From Xenococcaceae cyanobacterium MO_188.B32 (GTDB lineage Bacteria; Cyanobacteriota; Cyanobacteriia; Cyanobacteriales; Xenococcaceae), in NCBI GenBank assembly GCA_030065635.1, contig JASJDJ010000031.1, positions 1-58,178 of the forward strand: a stretch of 58,178 nt of DNA. Direction: 5' to 3'. The notes under the pieces were generated by a model, which was not told the origin of the DNA, ran no database searches, and saw only the letters and a program-made list of their open reading frames with translations. How positions within the stretch are numbered: the stretch's first letter is position 1; every line of letters starts with the position of its first letter. Of this stretch, positions 48,775 through 57,726 are shown in pieces. A program made the translations under genes and the position numbers.

Positions 48775-48973
48775 ATTGGTTAGTTTAAAAAAACGTATTT
48801 ACATTGTCAATACAACTAATGATAATCTGAGAATCTTGATTAAGATGCGATCGCTGTTTGGGGCTTTTTGACTATTTTGGGTGAGCCAATTTTGAAAGAG
48901 AAATTAATTTATCTCTATTCATAACTGGGTAATAGCTAAGATTAGGAAATGCGATCGCGTTTTGAGAATTGAT

Positions 48974-50918
48974 ATGATTGATTTGTTAACTGCTTGGGGA
49001 GTTACCAGTGCTGCGGGATTAATCTTTAAACCAATTCTTCAAGATTTATATGAGGAACTAAAAGAGCTAACCAAAGATGCAACGAAAGACTGGGTTAAGG
49101 ATTTCTTTAAAGAAAGATTATCCGAGGGTTCTTCAGCAGGTTATGAAAGATTATTGAGTCGAATTCATCGAGAGCCTTTAGATATTGCAGCAGGGAAGGC
49201 AATCAAAGGGTTTCTCGAAATAGTACAGGATTGTTTAGATGATGCCGATCTAGACAATAATGCGATCGCAGAATATACTGATCCCATTAAACAATTACTC
49301 AAAAATCAATCAAAATGAACTAGAGAAGCGATTTGAACGAGGTGAAGCCAGGGTTTTGTTTGATGGTTTAGATGAAGTTTTCGATCTTGAGCAAAGAGAT
49401 ACTGTCATTGCTCAGATCCATGACTTTACGGAAGATTATCCTAAGGTAAAAGTGATTGTTACTTCTAGAATTATTGGTTACAAACCCCAACAACTCAAAG
49501 ATGCCGAGTTTAATCACTTCATGTTGCAGGATTTAGAACCAGAACAAATCGAGGACTTTTTGCAAAAATGGCATAATTTAACTTATGACGAAGCTACTGA
49601 AAGCCAGAAGAAACAAGATCGTCAACAACGCATTACCAAAGCGATTAAAGAATCCCAGGCAATTCAACAGTTAGCAGTTAACCCTCTGTTGCTAACCATG
49701 ATGGCTATTCTCAATCGCAATCAAGATTTACCAAGAGACAGGGCAAAACTCTACGAACGTTCATCAGAACTATTACTTTATCAATGGGATGTAGAACAAA
49801 AACTACTAGAAGATTCTGAACTAAAAGCCGTAGATATTGATCATGAAGGCAAACAGGCGATGTTGCGGGATGTGGCACACTTTATGCAAGCCACAGAAAA
49901 AGGATTAGCAGGTAACTTAATTAGCAAGCGAGATTTAAAACAAGTATTAATCGATTATCTCACAACTATTGATATTAACGTTTCTCAAGTCCGAAAAGTT
50001 GCTCGCTTGATGATCGATCAGTTACGTACTCGCAATTTTATTCTCTGCGACATCGGCTCAAATTATTACGCTTTCGTCCATCGGACTTTTTTAGAATATT
50101 TCTGTGCTTGGTCGTATATTTGGCAGTTTAAAGAAACCCAGACCTTATCTATTGAAGATATTAAAACTAATGTTTTTGAAGAACATTGGCGTGACGAATC
50201 TTGGCATGAAGTACTGCGATTAATAGCAGGAATGTTAGAACCAAAATTTGTTGGGGAAATTATTGAATATTTGATGGAACAGGATGGAAAGTCGGTTAAT
50301 TTTGCTAATTTATTTTTGGCGGCAGATTGTTTAGTGGAAGTAAGGAATTCATCTGCTTTAGCAAATGAGTCTAAGTCACTATTAGATAGTTTTAAAGAAA
50401 TTCTAAGGGGTGACGATATAGCTGGACACATAAAATCTAAATCAGCTTTATTGATTGCTAATAATGCTAATAGGTTCCAACCTGATTCTGAAGTTATAGA
50501 CCTACTCTACCAAAATGGTTATAGGCGTGAATTGGCAATAATTTCACTAAATAATGCAGAAGCATTATCAACCTTAAAAAAATGTGTTGAACCAATAAAT
50601 AAACCCAATATTTCATATAGAGGAGATCGCTTTAGCAGATTACGTACTAAAATCAGGGATGATCAAGCTCTTATCTCCTCATTGCAACATTTAAATATCC
50701 CCGTCAGAACTAATGCTGAGGTTAGAGGTGGTCTTAACAATAAGAGAGCTGATATTGTTGCTGTACTACAAGGAAATTGTGATATTGGTTGGACGCGTTC
50801 CTCAGATGGAACTTTCGAGCTAATTGCAGATTTATCGGGTCTAAGAAAGACTTACAATCAGACTGAATTGATGAGTATGATTTATATAATTTATAGTATA
50901 AAGAGCTCAATCATATAA
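48974..50918 (+). pseudogene. NACHT NTPase remnant lacking the P-loop, fused to a DUF1257 piece
   Basis: The first frame (48974-49318) encodes an N-terminal helical domain seen in cyanobacterial NACHT proteins (LTAWGVTSAAGLIFKPILQDLYEELKE). It ends after QLLKNQSK. From about 49305 the next frame continues with ELEKRFERGEARVLFDGLDEV (Walker B), VIVTSRIIGY and NPLLLTMMAILNRN, then winged-helix and helical parts to about 50620. The roughly 100 residues that should carry Walker A are missing at the junction, and the frame shifts. The end is a DUF1257-like segment. NACHT proteins of this class are NLR-like immune or signalling proteins; this one cannot bind ATP normally. Confidence 0.75.
50625..50890 (+). 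pseudogene. DUF1257 (Ycf35-like) fragment in the NACHT frame
   Basis: RFSRLRTKIRDDQALISSL, then TNAEVRGG, ADIVAVLQGNCDIGWTRSSDG and FELIADLSGL match the DUF1257/Ycf35 family of cyanobacteria and plastids (usual start MSHFSxLxTKIxD). An SD-like AGAGGAGA (50618-50625) stands right before it, but the expected ATG and first residues are gone, so the piece is now in frame with the NACHT remnant. Its C-terminal third is also missing. The family function is unknown. Confidence 0.6.
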
Positions 50919-51047
50919 ACAAACTAGGTGATACTTTAAAATATTCCCGCAGTGCTTTAGCCTGTGCCTTGCTAATCGATCGCTTGCCATTCACTACTTC
51001 AGATACCACACCACTCGAACCAATTACTCCTACTAAATCTGCTTGAC
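50911..51047 (-). pseudogene. higA: HigA antitoxin, 3' part (after the IS)
   Basis: Minus-strand codons from QADLVGVIGSSGVVSEVVNGKRSISKAQAKALREYFKVSPSLFI to the stop form the DNA-binding HTH half of a HigA-type antitoxin. The 5' half lies at 52433-52694. Joining 52433 to 51047 restores one 133-codon frame reading LMEASGTRQADLVG across the joint. The TnpB element at 51048-52432 splits the gene. Confidence 0.88.
51043..51047 (+). other. TTGAC target/TAM motif at the left boundary of the TnpB IS
   Basis: TTGAC directly precedes the deduced first base of the element (51048). IS200/IS605 elements insert 3' of short motifs of the TTGAT/TTGAC/TTAC type, and the same motif serves as the TAM of the encoded TnpB. 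The position is fixed independently by restoration of higA. Confidence 0.7.
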
Positions 51048-51201
51048 CCTCGTGAACATGGGTGCAAGCCCCGACGGACGGCTGAAATGTTTGAGGTTTC
51101 CTCAAACATCGCGTCCTTCCCTAAAGGGCGACCTCAAAACTTCACAAATTAGATACAGAATCTTTAATTAGTATAGCTTTTAGCCATTGTAAAATAGTTG
51201 C

Positions 51202-52398
51202 ATGAAAGCTAGATACAACTACCGCATTTATCCGAGATCTTCTCAAATTGAACCCTTAGCCAAAGCTTTTGGGTGCGCCAGAGTCGTGTGGAACGATGCA
51301 TTATGGGTGTATCAAAAAGCTAATAAAGAAGGGCTACCAATGCCCAAAGATGTAGATAAACAAGTTATTACTCAAGCCAAAAAAACACCAGATAGAGCTT
51401 GGTTATCTGAAGTATCTAATATTGTTTTGCAGCAGTCTTTTAGAGATTTGCAAACAGCTTGGAACAATTATTTTTCTAGCCTCAAAGGAAAAAGAAAAGG
51501 AAAAACTGTAGGGAAACCTAAGTTTAAAAAGAAACAATCTAGACAAGCAATTAGGTTTAGAAAAGGTGGTTTTAAGGTTCATTCTCAATCAGTAAAACTT
51601 GCCAAAATTGGTCATGTGCCAATGGTGGTATCTCGACCTTTACCTAGTGAACCATCAAGTGTAACTATTATCAAAGATTGCTCTGGGAGATACTTTGCTT
51701 CTTTTGTAGTGGAAGTTGCTCAACCAATTCCTCCAGCAACTGATAACAGTATTGGAATAGACTTGGGATTAACTCATTTTGCTATTTTAAGTTCGGGAGA
51801 AAAAATTGAGAATCCAAGGCTACATAAAAAGATGCTGCGGAAAATCAAAAAAGCCAATAGAAGATTATCTAAGGCAAAAAAAGATTCTAACCGTAGAAAA
51901 AGGCGTAAGCTAAAACTGGCTAAACTTCATGCCAAGGTCAAAGACCAAAGAACAGATTTTCTTCATAAGTTAACTACTCGCTTGGTGCGTGAAAACCAAA
52001 CGCTGGCAGTAGAAAACTTAAACGTAGCTGGTTTAATCAAAAACCGTAAATTGAGTCGTGGGATAGCTGATGCTGGATGGGCTAAATTCAAGACCATGTT
52101 AGCTGCTAAGTGCGATAAATACGGTCGAAACCTAGCCATAGTAGATAGATGGTTTGCCAGTTCCCAAATCTGCTCTTGTTGTGGGCAGTCTGGAGGCAAA
52201 AAGGAATTAGATGTTCGTGAATGGGAATGCTTGTTTTGCAATACTATCCACGACAGAGACGTTAACGCAGCTATCAATCTCAGAGACGCGGGTGGGCTAT
52301 CCGAGTCTTTAAACGGACGTGGGAGCAAGTGTAAGACTACAGTAGTAGCAGTTTGTGATGAGCCGTCAACCACCTATGAGCAACTTAGTTTGTTCTAG
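51202..52398 (+). CDS. tnpB: TnpB RNA-guided nuclease
   Basis: A 398-residue full-length TnpB. The helix-turn-helix-like N-terminus (YRIYPRSSQIEPLAKAFGCARVVWN) is followed by RuvC-I Asp187 (SIGIDLGLTHFAIL), RuvC-II Glu271 (LAVENLNVAG), a zinc finger (CSCCGQ and CLFC) and RuvC-III DRDVNAAINL (351-360). TnpB cuts DNA next to its TAM, guided by the reRNA from the right end of the IS, and so helps retain the element at the donor site. All catalytic and zinc residues are present. A lysine-rich loop follows the Asp. Confidence 0.95.
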   Translation: MKARYNYRIYPRSSQIEPLAKAFGCARVVWNDALWVYQKANKEGLPMPKDVDKQVITQAKKTPDRAWLSEVSNIVLQQSFRDLQTAWNNYFSSLKGKRKGKTVGKPKFKKKQSRQAIRFRKGGFKVHSQSVKLAKIGHVPMVVSRPLPSEPSSVTIIKDCSGRYFASFVVEVAQPIPPATDNSIGIDLGLTHFAILSSGEKIENPRLHKKMLRKIKKANRRLSKAKKDSNRRKRRKLKLAKLHAKVKDQRTDFLHKLTTRLVRENQTLAVENLNVAGLIKNRKLSRGIADAGWAKFKTMLAAKCDKYGRNLAIVDRWFASSQICSCCGQSGGKKELDVREWECLFCNTIHDRDVNAAINLRDAGGLSESLNGRGSKCKTTVVAVCDEPSTTYEQLSLF

Positions 52399-52432
52399 GA
52401 ATCTCGCTCCTTTAGGTGCGAGAGGAGGTCAA
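52290..52432 (+). ncRNA. Putative reRNA (omega-RNA) overlapping the tnpB 3' end
   Basis: In TnpB elements the guide RNA scaffold comprises the tnpB 3' end and the right IS end, and continues into flanking DNA as the guide. Here the scaffold would end with the hairpin CTCGCTCCTTTAGGTGCGAG and GGAGGTCAA at 52432. The 5' boundary given is approximate and inferred from the family. Confidence 0.5.
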
Positions 52433-52694
52433 GAGTACCACTAGCTTCCATTAAATGCTGGAGAATTTCATAGGGTGCAGATTCTTCCATAGGATAATTT
52501 TCTGTTTCGTAAGCCTCAATTAAAGTTACTATCAATTTGTGTAACGCTTTTTCTTCTGGAGTACGATTTTTAGCAAAGGTTAATTTTTCTGCTATTTTCA
52601 AAGCGCGATCGTATTCTTCTTCTGTTTCAATTACCTGGGGAATGTATTGACTTAATAAATTGGAATAAACAGTAGTATCAAAAGTAAGGGTCAT
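52433..52694 (-). pseudogene. higA: HigA antitoxin, 5' part (before the IS)
   Basis: The N-terminal 87 codons, MTLTFDTTVYSNLLSQYIPQ through RTPEEKALHKLIVTLIEAYE to LMEASGT, match the N-terminal domain of cyanobacterial HigA antitoxins. The present frame continues into the IS right end and stops at 52395. The remaining half is at 50911-51047. The antitoxin is therefore inactivated by the IS insertion. Its start overlaps the stop of the higB fragment by 2 bases. Confidence 0.88.
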
Positions 52695-52852
52695 TTTTCC
52701 ACCGCTTCAGCATCCCGATAAATTTCACGAACATCCTCTAAGTTTTGCCATTGTGACTTTTTTACTGTTGTATACCAGTGATTGATAGACTTAATAGCAT
52801 CTGGATATATTGCAGCATCAGCGCGAAGATTGCGAATTGAAATTAAATGCAT
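52691..52852 (-). pseudogene. higB: HigB toxin, 3'-truncated
   Basis: 53 residues, MHLISIRNLRADAAIYPDAI then INHWYTTVKKSQWQNLEDVREIYRDAEAVEK, match the first half of HigB RelE-type toxins (usual length about 95). The catalytic C-terminal part (NIGGNKYRLI region) is missing: the frame ends at TGA overlapping the higA start. A deletion has brought the toxin's middle next to higA. Loss of the toxin would have made the later antitoxin disruption harmless. Confidence 0.72.
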
Positions 52853-52978
52853 TTATATTTTCATAAAAATTAATCAGCCGTAAAGGTATTGAGTAGTTTC
52901 TCTATTCTCTCATTTTGAGAGTAAAACTGTAAACTGCGATCGCTCATGAGTAGTCATCTAATTCATAACAGCTATAAC

Positions 52979-53290
52979 CTAAACTACTGACTTCATCAAA
53001 CTCATTAGTTTCCGCTTGCGGGTATGAGTAATCATTAATTTAGTACGATAATCTGACCATTCTTGCTTTTTACCCGACTCAATATAAGCATCACGTGCTT
53101 TTTTGATCCACTCGACTGCTTCGTCATAATATTTCGCCTTACCTGCATCCATAATCGACTCAGCACGACGACAAGCATTACTAATTACCCAATCAGGATT
53201 AGTTGCGATCGCTGCATCCATTACTCTTTGAGTCAAGCCTTCATAATCATAGTAAAGCTTATCTACAACAGCGATCGCTTTATCAATCAA
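52979..53290 (-). pseudogene. C-terminal part of a SWIM zinc-finger protein
   Basis: 103 residues, IDKAIAVVDKLYYDYEGLTQRVMDAAI then PDWVISNACRRAESIMDAGKAKYYDEAVEWIKKAR and THTRKRKLMSLMKSV. This is the conserved C-terminus of long cyanobacterial SWIM-domain proteins. It is one frame off the upstream SWIM ORF; the codons LHEGLIDKAIAVV are continuous in this frame. It is therefore the 3' piece of the same broken gene. Confidence 0.7.
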
Positions 53291-54099
53291 TCCTTCATGT
53301 AAATAATTTCCGCTTCAGATATATCTGTTATATCTGCACTGAGGATTGTCTCGCACCAAACAGTATTTAATGCTTCAGCAACTTCACAGTATTCAACACC
53401 ATAATCATCTACTAAATCCCAGTTTTCGATGCAAGCTTCAGTAATAGCCGTTAGCATAGCAACTGCATTCCAAGTATCTCCCCGTTGGGTGTACATTTGA
53501 GCATCTTGGATTAAACTACAAATTTCTTCTGTAGCGATGTCTTCTTCTCCGCCATATTCATAGTGATTTACAGCATCTCTGAGAATATATCTGACTTGCG
53601 ATCTAATTCGATTGCCATCTACAGTAATCTGCCGTTGGGGTTTGCTTTCTTGAGATGAGGCAATGACAACAGGTGGCGCGACACGATCGGCAAAATGTTC
53701 AATATCATTGATTAATTCAGGCTTATCTGCTACTAACTCTTGAATTAAATTTTGTGTCTGAACTTCATTGAGGCGGTCTAAAATGGCTTCTAAACTAGGA
53801 CGTAGTTCAATTATTTCTGGTTCGTGCAAGCATACTAATAATGTTGCCACAATATGTTTACAGATGCCTCCATAATCATAGGGACAACTACAGTAAACTG
53901 TGCCTAATTCCTCTCCCTCAAAGCCAATACTAACTTGATAAGGTCGAATATCATTGCCTTCAACTTCTGCTGCGATCGCATTTCCCCGTTTAACTACTCT
54001 CCTAACATATCCATCGTGATAGTAAGCTTCTCCTCGTTGCCAAGATTGGCTACTGGCATAACGACGAATCATTTCCTGACTAAGTTGCGGAATAGACAT
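53287..54099 (-). pseudogene. SWIM zinc-finger protein, N-terminal part
   Basis: 270 residues. IRRYASSQSWQRGEAYYHDGYVRRVVKRGN leads into the SWIM finger CSCPYDYGGICKH (CxCx7CxH), then helical repeats. SWIM proteins bind DNA or proteins, and many are linked to SNF2 helicases or recombination. Full-length relatives, as I recall them, have 500 or more residues. Here the middle repeats are deleted and the frame shifts near YMKD at the end, with the true C-terminus in the next ORF. The finger itself is intact. Confidence 0.7.
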
Positions 54100-54148
54100 C
54101 GATTCTGTAAGCTAGTGTTTTGCTTTTTATCTTACAGCGATTGATTCA

Positions 54149-54340
54149 ATGCAATTAAATCCAGTTTTGATTGCGATCGCACGCCCAGGGGAAATCCGTT
54201 TTACTGATGCTTTACCAAAAACGCGCTCGGGTAAGATTATCCGTCGTTTTTTGCGAAATTTGGCAGCAGGAGAGGAATTAGTAGGGGATATCTCTACGAT
54301 GGAAGATTTGAGTGTATTAGATAAATTACGGGAAGGTTAA
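54149..54340 (+). pseudogene. acs 3' fragment
   Basis: A 63-codon frame. Apart from about eight leading codons it is identical in protein to the last 55 residues of acetyl-CoA synthetase ([21 protein letters not shown] included). It has no adenylation core and cannot function. It results from the partial duplication described for the direct repeat. Confidence 0.9.
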
Positions 54341-54425
54341 TCTTAATTTATTTGGGATGGGTATACTGCCCATCCTAACTTTTTGGCTACTGCTATACAA
54401 TGTCTTGCAAAGCTTCATTGACTAT
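54172..54425 (+). repeat. Direct repeat copy 2 (acs 3' end plus flank)
   Basis: About 254 bases nearly identical to 47991-48242, starting at the same HIP1 site and ending at CTTCATTGACTAT. It contains the acs codons from [14 protein letters not shown] to the stop, the terminator hairpin and the end of brnA. Base differences are mostly silent in the acs part, so the duplication is old enough to have diverged slightly or was under selection in one copy. Confidence 0.9.
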
Positions 54426-54536
54426 ATTATTATGTATTTTTCCCATGGGGATCATGCGATTAAAACATTGTGAGAGTTTATCAATCGCCCAAAATCTGTA
54501 AATTAAGAGGGTGTAAAGTGTTTGGGTTAATAATCT

Positions 54537-56614
54537 ATGACCAACAAAAAGAATTTAATCGTAGTGGGTAACGGTATGGTTGGTCATAAATTTCTAGAGT
54601 TGATGGTACAAAAAGATGTATCTCAGCAGTGGAATTTAGTTACCTTCTGCGAAGAACCCCGCGTAGCATACGATCGCGTTAACCTAAGTGGTTACTTTTC
54701 AGGCAAAACAGCAGCAGACTTAACTCTGGTTGAACCTGGGTATTATCAAGAAAATAATATTCAAATTCATATCGGCGATCGAGTTGTGGCGATCGACAGG
54801 GATAATAAAAAGGTGCGATCGGCTAATGGTGTGGAAATTGCTTATGACAAACTTGTCTTAGCTACAGGTTCGTCATTAACGAAGACTGTCTTACTAGCGA
54901 TCCTGATATATATGCGCTCGGCGAATGCGCTCTTTATAATAATCGCATCTTTGGTTTAGTTGCCCCTGGTTACACTATGGCAGAAGTAGCCAGCGACAAG
55001 CTAACTCAAGCAGGAGAGCAAACCTTTACTGGGGCAGATATGTCTACTAAACTCAAACTATTGGGAGTAGACGTGGCTAGTTTTGGAGATAACTTTGGTA
55101 GAACTCCTGGGGCAAAAGAATTAGCCTTTACCAATGCGATCGATGGTACTTATAAAAAGCTGGTAGTATCTAAAGATGGCAAGCTATTACTCGGTGGTAT
55201 TTTAATTGGCGATGCTTCGGCTTACGGTAATCTCCTGCAACTGGTACAGAATCGAATTACCCTCCCTCCCCACCCAGAGGATTTATTAGTTCCCCCTAGA
55301 GAAGGTGCAGCAGTACCTATGTTGGGTGTAGATAGTTTACCCGATACTGCCCAGATTTGTTCTTGTAACAACGTTTCTAAAGCCGAGCTCTGTACGGCGA
55401 TCGCTGATGGTGTAACAGATATTGGCGCACTCAAGAAATGTACTAAAGCGGGAACAGGTTGTGGTGGCTGTGTTCCTTTAGTTACCGACATTCTCAAAAC
55501 CGAACTCAAAAAAGCAGGGGTGGAAGTTAAAAACCATGTCTGCGAACACTTTGCTTATTCCCGTCAGGAACTATATCATCTGATCAGAGTTAACGAAATT
55601 AAAACCTTTGCTGATTTAATTAAACAATACGGCAAAGGTATGGGTTGTGAAATTTGTAAACCTGCCGTAGCCTCCATTTTAGCTTCTACCTGGAACGAAC
55701 ATATCTTAGAAACTCCTCATGTCGGGTTGCAAGATACTAACGATTACTACCTGGCAAATATCCAAAAAGATGGTACTTATTCGGTAATTCCCCGTGTACC
55801 AGGAGGTGAAATTACTCCCGAAAAACTAATTGTCTTGGGAGAAGTTGCTAAAGAATTTGGACTCTACACCAAAATTACTGGCGCACAACGAGTAGATTTA
55901 TTTGGTGCAAGGGTAGAACAATTACCAGCTATCTGGAAACTTCTAGTAGATGCTGGCTTTGAATCTGGTCATGCTTACGGTAAAGCTCTGCGTACGGTAA
56001 AATCTTGTGTGGGTAGTACTTGGTGTCGCTATGGGGTAGATGATTCGACTGGTTTAGCCATTGAACTAGAACAAAGATATCGAGGTTTGCGATCGCCACA
56101 CAAACTAAAATCTGCCGTATCTGGTTGTACCCGCGAATGTGCCGAGGCACAGGGTAAAGACTTTGGTATCATTGCCACGGAAAATGGCTGGAATCTATAT
56201 GTCTGTGGTAATGGTGGGATGAATCCCCGTCACGCGGTATTGCTCGCTACAGATATCGATAAGGAAACTCTGATTAAATACATAGACCGTTTCTTGATGT
56301 TCTATATCCGCACTGCTGATAAACTTCAGCGTACTTCTGTTTGGTTTAGCAAGCTGGAAGGTGGTTTAGATTATCTCAAGAGTGTAATTATCGATGATTC
56401 TCTGGGTATCTGTGATGAATTAGAGGAGCAAATGCAGCATTTAGTTGACACCTATCAGTGTGAATGGAAAGCCACCCTAGAAGATGAATCAAAACTACAA
56501 CGTTTCCGTCACTTCGTTAATAGCGATCGCCCAGATCCAACTCTAACTTATGTAGAAGAAAGGGGACAAAAACGCCCTGCTACACAAGCAGAAAAAGCCA
56601 GTCTAACAATGTGA
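54537..56614 (+). pseudogene. nirB: NAD(P)H nitrite reductase large subunit with internal deletion
   Basis: The first 113 or so codons (LIVVGNGMVGHKFLE, then YDRVNLSGYFSG and LVLATGSS) are the FAD-binding start of NirB. About 54879 the sequence jumps to INEDCLTSDPDIYALGECALYNN in another frame, which continues to 56614. That part holds ICSCNNVSKAEL and GCGGCVPLV (BFD-type [2Fe-2S]), the siroheme half-domain with CVGSTWCRYG, and the CTRECAEAQGKD and CGNGG cysteines. About 160 residues of the FAD/NAD domain are missing and the frame is broken. Relatives have about 830-850 residues. The stop TGA is part of the GTGA before the structured element. Confidence 0.85.
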
Positions 56615-56974
56615 CATCCTCCTGCGATAAATCGCAGGCTTCCTTACCTCGCGATAAGGCATTTCTACCCCACGCCTTTTATCTAGATACACAGCAGCTA
56701 CTATGTACCCCCGACAGATCGACTTGACAGACGATTTCTTTCCCTCAGAGTCCCTGAGTACTAGCGTATTAGAAATACTTATACATCTAATTGCGCTTGG
56801 AATTTTACCGATACAACCGCCGACCCTGCCCGAATTCAATTCGGGCAGGAAAGCGGCGGTGCATTCCGCACTTTTGTATCGAACCCCATATTCCAAATTG
56901 TCTAGGTGCGTTACTTTGTACGAGGTTACAGCAATTTCTAGCTAGATTTTACGTACAAAAGTATTATATAACGC
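56615..56974 (+). mobile_element. HEARO/omega-RNA-like structured element, copy 2
   Basis: A 360-base homologue of 15125-15439. It starts right after GTGA (56611-56614), whose TGA is the nirB stop. Its opening hairpin is CCTGCGATAAATCGCAGG. Its terminal stem TTTGTACG/CGTACAAA (56915-56922 with 56952-56959) encloses the conserved loop TTACAGCAATTTCTAGCTAG. The central stem GATACAA/TTGTATC replaces CAGCAGA/TCTGCTG of copy 1 and carries extra nested stems (CCGCCG, CTGCCCGAATT). No ORF of note is inside. The orientation is tentative, and the minus strand could instead be a TnpB-type right end. Confidence 0.6.
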
Positions 56975-57039
56975 TTAGAATCATTGCTATATGAAGATTT
57001 TGTATCAGGAGTGTAAACCCATGACCGATTATTTATCAT

Positions 57040-57090
57040 GTTCGCTCTCATCCCCCCGATAAATCGGGGGACTTTTCGCTCACGGAGTTA
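57040..57090 (+). mobile_element. Possible hairpin relic of the same element class
   Basis: CTCATCC followed by CCCCGATAAATCGGGG and CTTTTCGCTCACGGAG resembles the opening hairpin-then-CTT pattern of the structured elements (CATCC, stem, CTT). It is not preceded by GTGA and the rest is absent. It sits in the leader of nirD. Confidence 0.3.
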
Positions 57091-57140
57091 AATTGTAGGG
57101 GCAAGGTAATGTCTTGCCCACAGAGGAGTAATAAATCAAA

Positions 57141-57503
57141 ATGGTTCAAGCAGTTTCTAATCATGAGACAGTGACTCAATGGGTTACTGTATGTAAGTTA
57201 TCTGATATTAAACCCAATACGGGAGTCTGCGCCCTCTTGAATGACGAACAAGTGGCAATTTTCCGCGTCGGCGAAAGCGATCGCCTTTACGCTTTGAGTA
57301 ATTACGATCCTTTTAGTAAGGCTTATGTCTTATCCCGTGGTTTAGTCGGCGATCGTCAGGGAATTATCAAAGTTGCAGCACCAATCTACAAGCAAAATAT
57401 CAATCTGGAAACAGGGGAGTATCTCGACGAGCCCTCTATTAAAATTCCTACTTATTCTGTGCGGGTAGTTGATGGAGAAGTGCAATTGGCTACTATTGCT
57501 TAA
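57141..57503 (+). CDS. nirD: Nitrite reductase small subunit NirD
   Basis: A 120-residue Rieske-fold protein of the NirD type: VTQWVTVCKLSDIKPNTGVCALLNDEQVAIFRV, then YALSNYDPFSKAYVLSRGLVGD and IYKQNINLETGEYLD. As usual for NirD, the Rieske cysteine and histidine ligands are lost (NYDPF in place of CxH). It pairs with NirB in NAD(P)H-dependent nitrite reduction to ammonium. It follows nirB but is separated by a structured element and about 170 further bases. With nirB broken, it is probably without function here. Confidence 0.88.
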   Translation: MVQAVSNHETVTQWVTVCKLSDIKPNTGVCALLNDEQVAIFRVGESDRLYALSNYDPFSKAYVLSRGLVGDRQGIIKVAAPIYKQNINLETGEYLDEPSIKIPTYSVRVVDGEVQLATIA

Positions 57504-57726
57504 AATCATTTTATCTCGACCCTTACTTTTGAAGCTGAGACACGGTGAAGCGAATTCGCCGTGTACAATCAGCTTGTTGAGTTAATTGAGGATATGTAGC
57601 TTAAAAAACGGAAATTATTTATTAATTTTTAGTATTGTATGTAATTAGCTAGACTAATTAAGGCGATTATTTTTTTTACTACTCCAAAAATTTGATATGT
57701 GAATTATCAACTCAATTGCAGGAAAA

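Larger units (their letters stand above)
51048..52432 (+). mobile_element. IS1341-like (IS200/IS605 family) element with tnpB only
   Basis: A 1385-base insertion in higA, bounded on the left by TTGAC and ending on the right in GGAGGTCAA. Excision at these points rejoins higA in frame. The left subterminal stem is ATGTTTGAGG/CCTCAAACAT (51087-51109); the right stem is CTCGCTCC/GGTGCGAG (about 52403-52421). There is no tnpA, so it must rely on a transposase in trans. The guide for TnpB would be the flank starting GAGTACCACTAGC at 52433. Confidence 0.85.

Noticed and set aside
56603-56994. Short frames on both strands inside the structured element (97, 80 and 67 codons)
   Set aside because: They are not conserved in the homologous element at 15125-15439, and the sequence is explained by paired stems.
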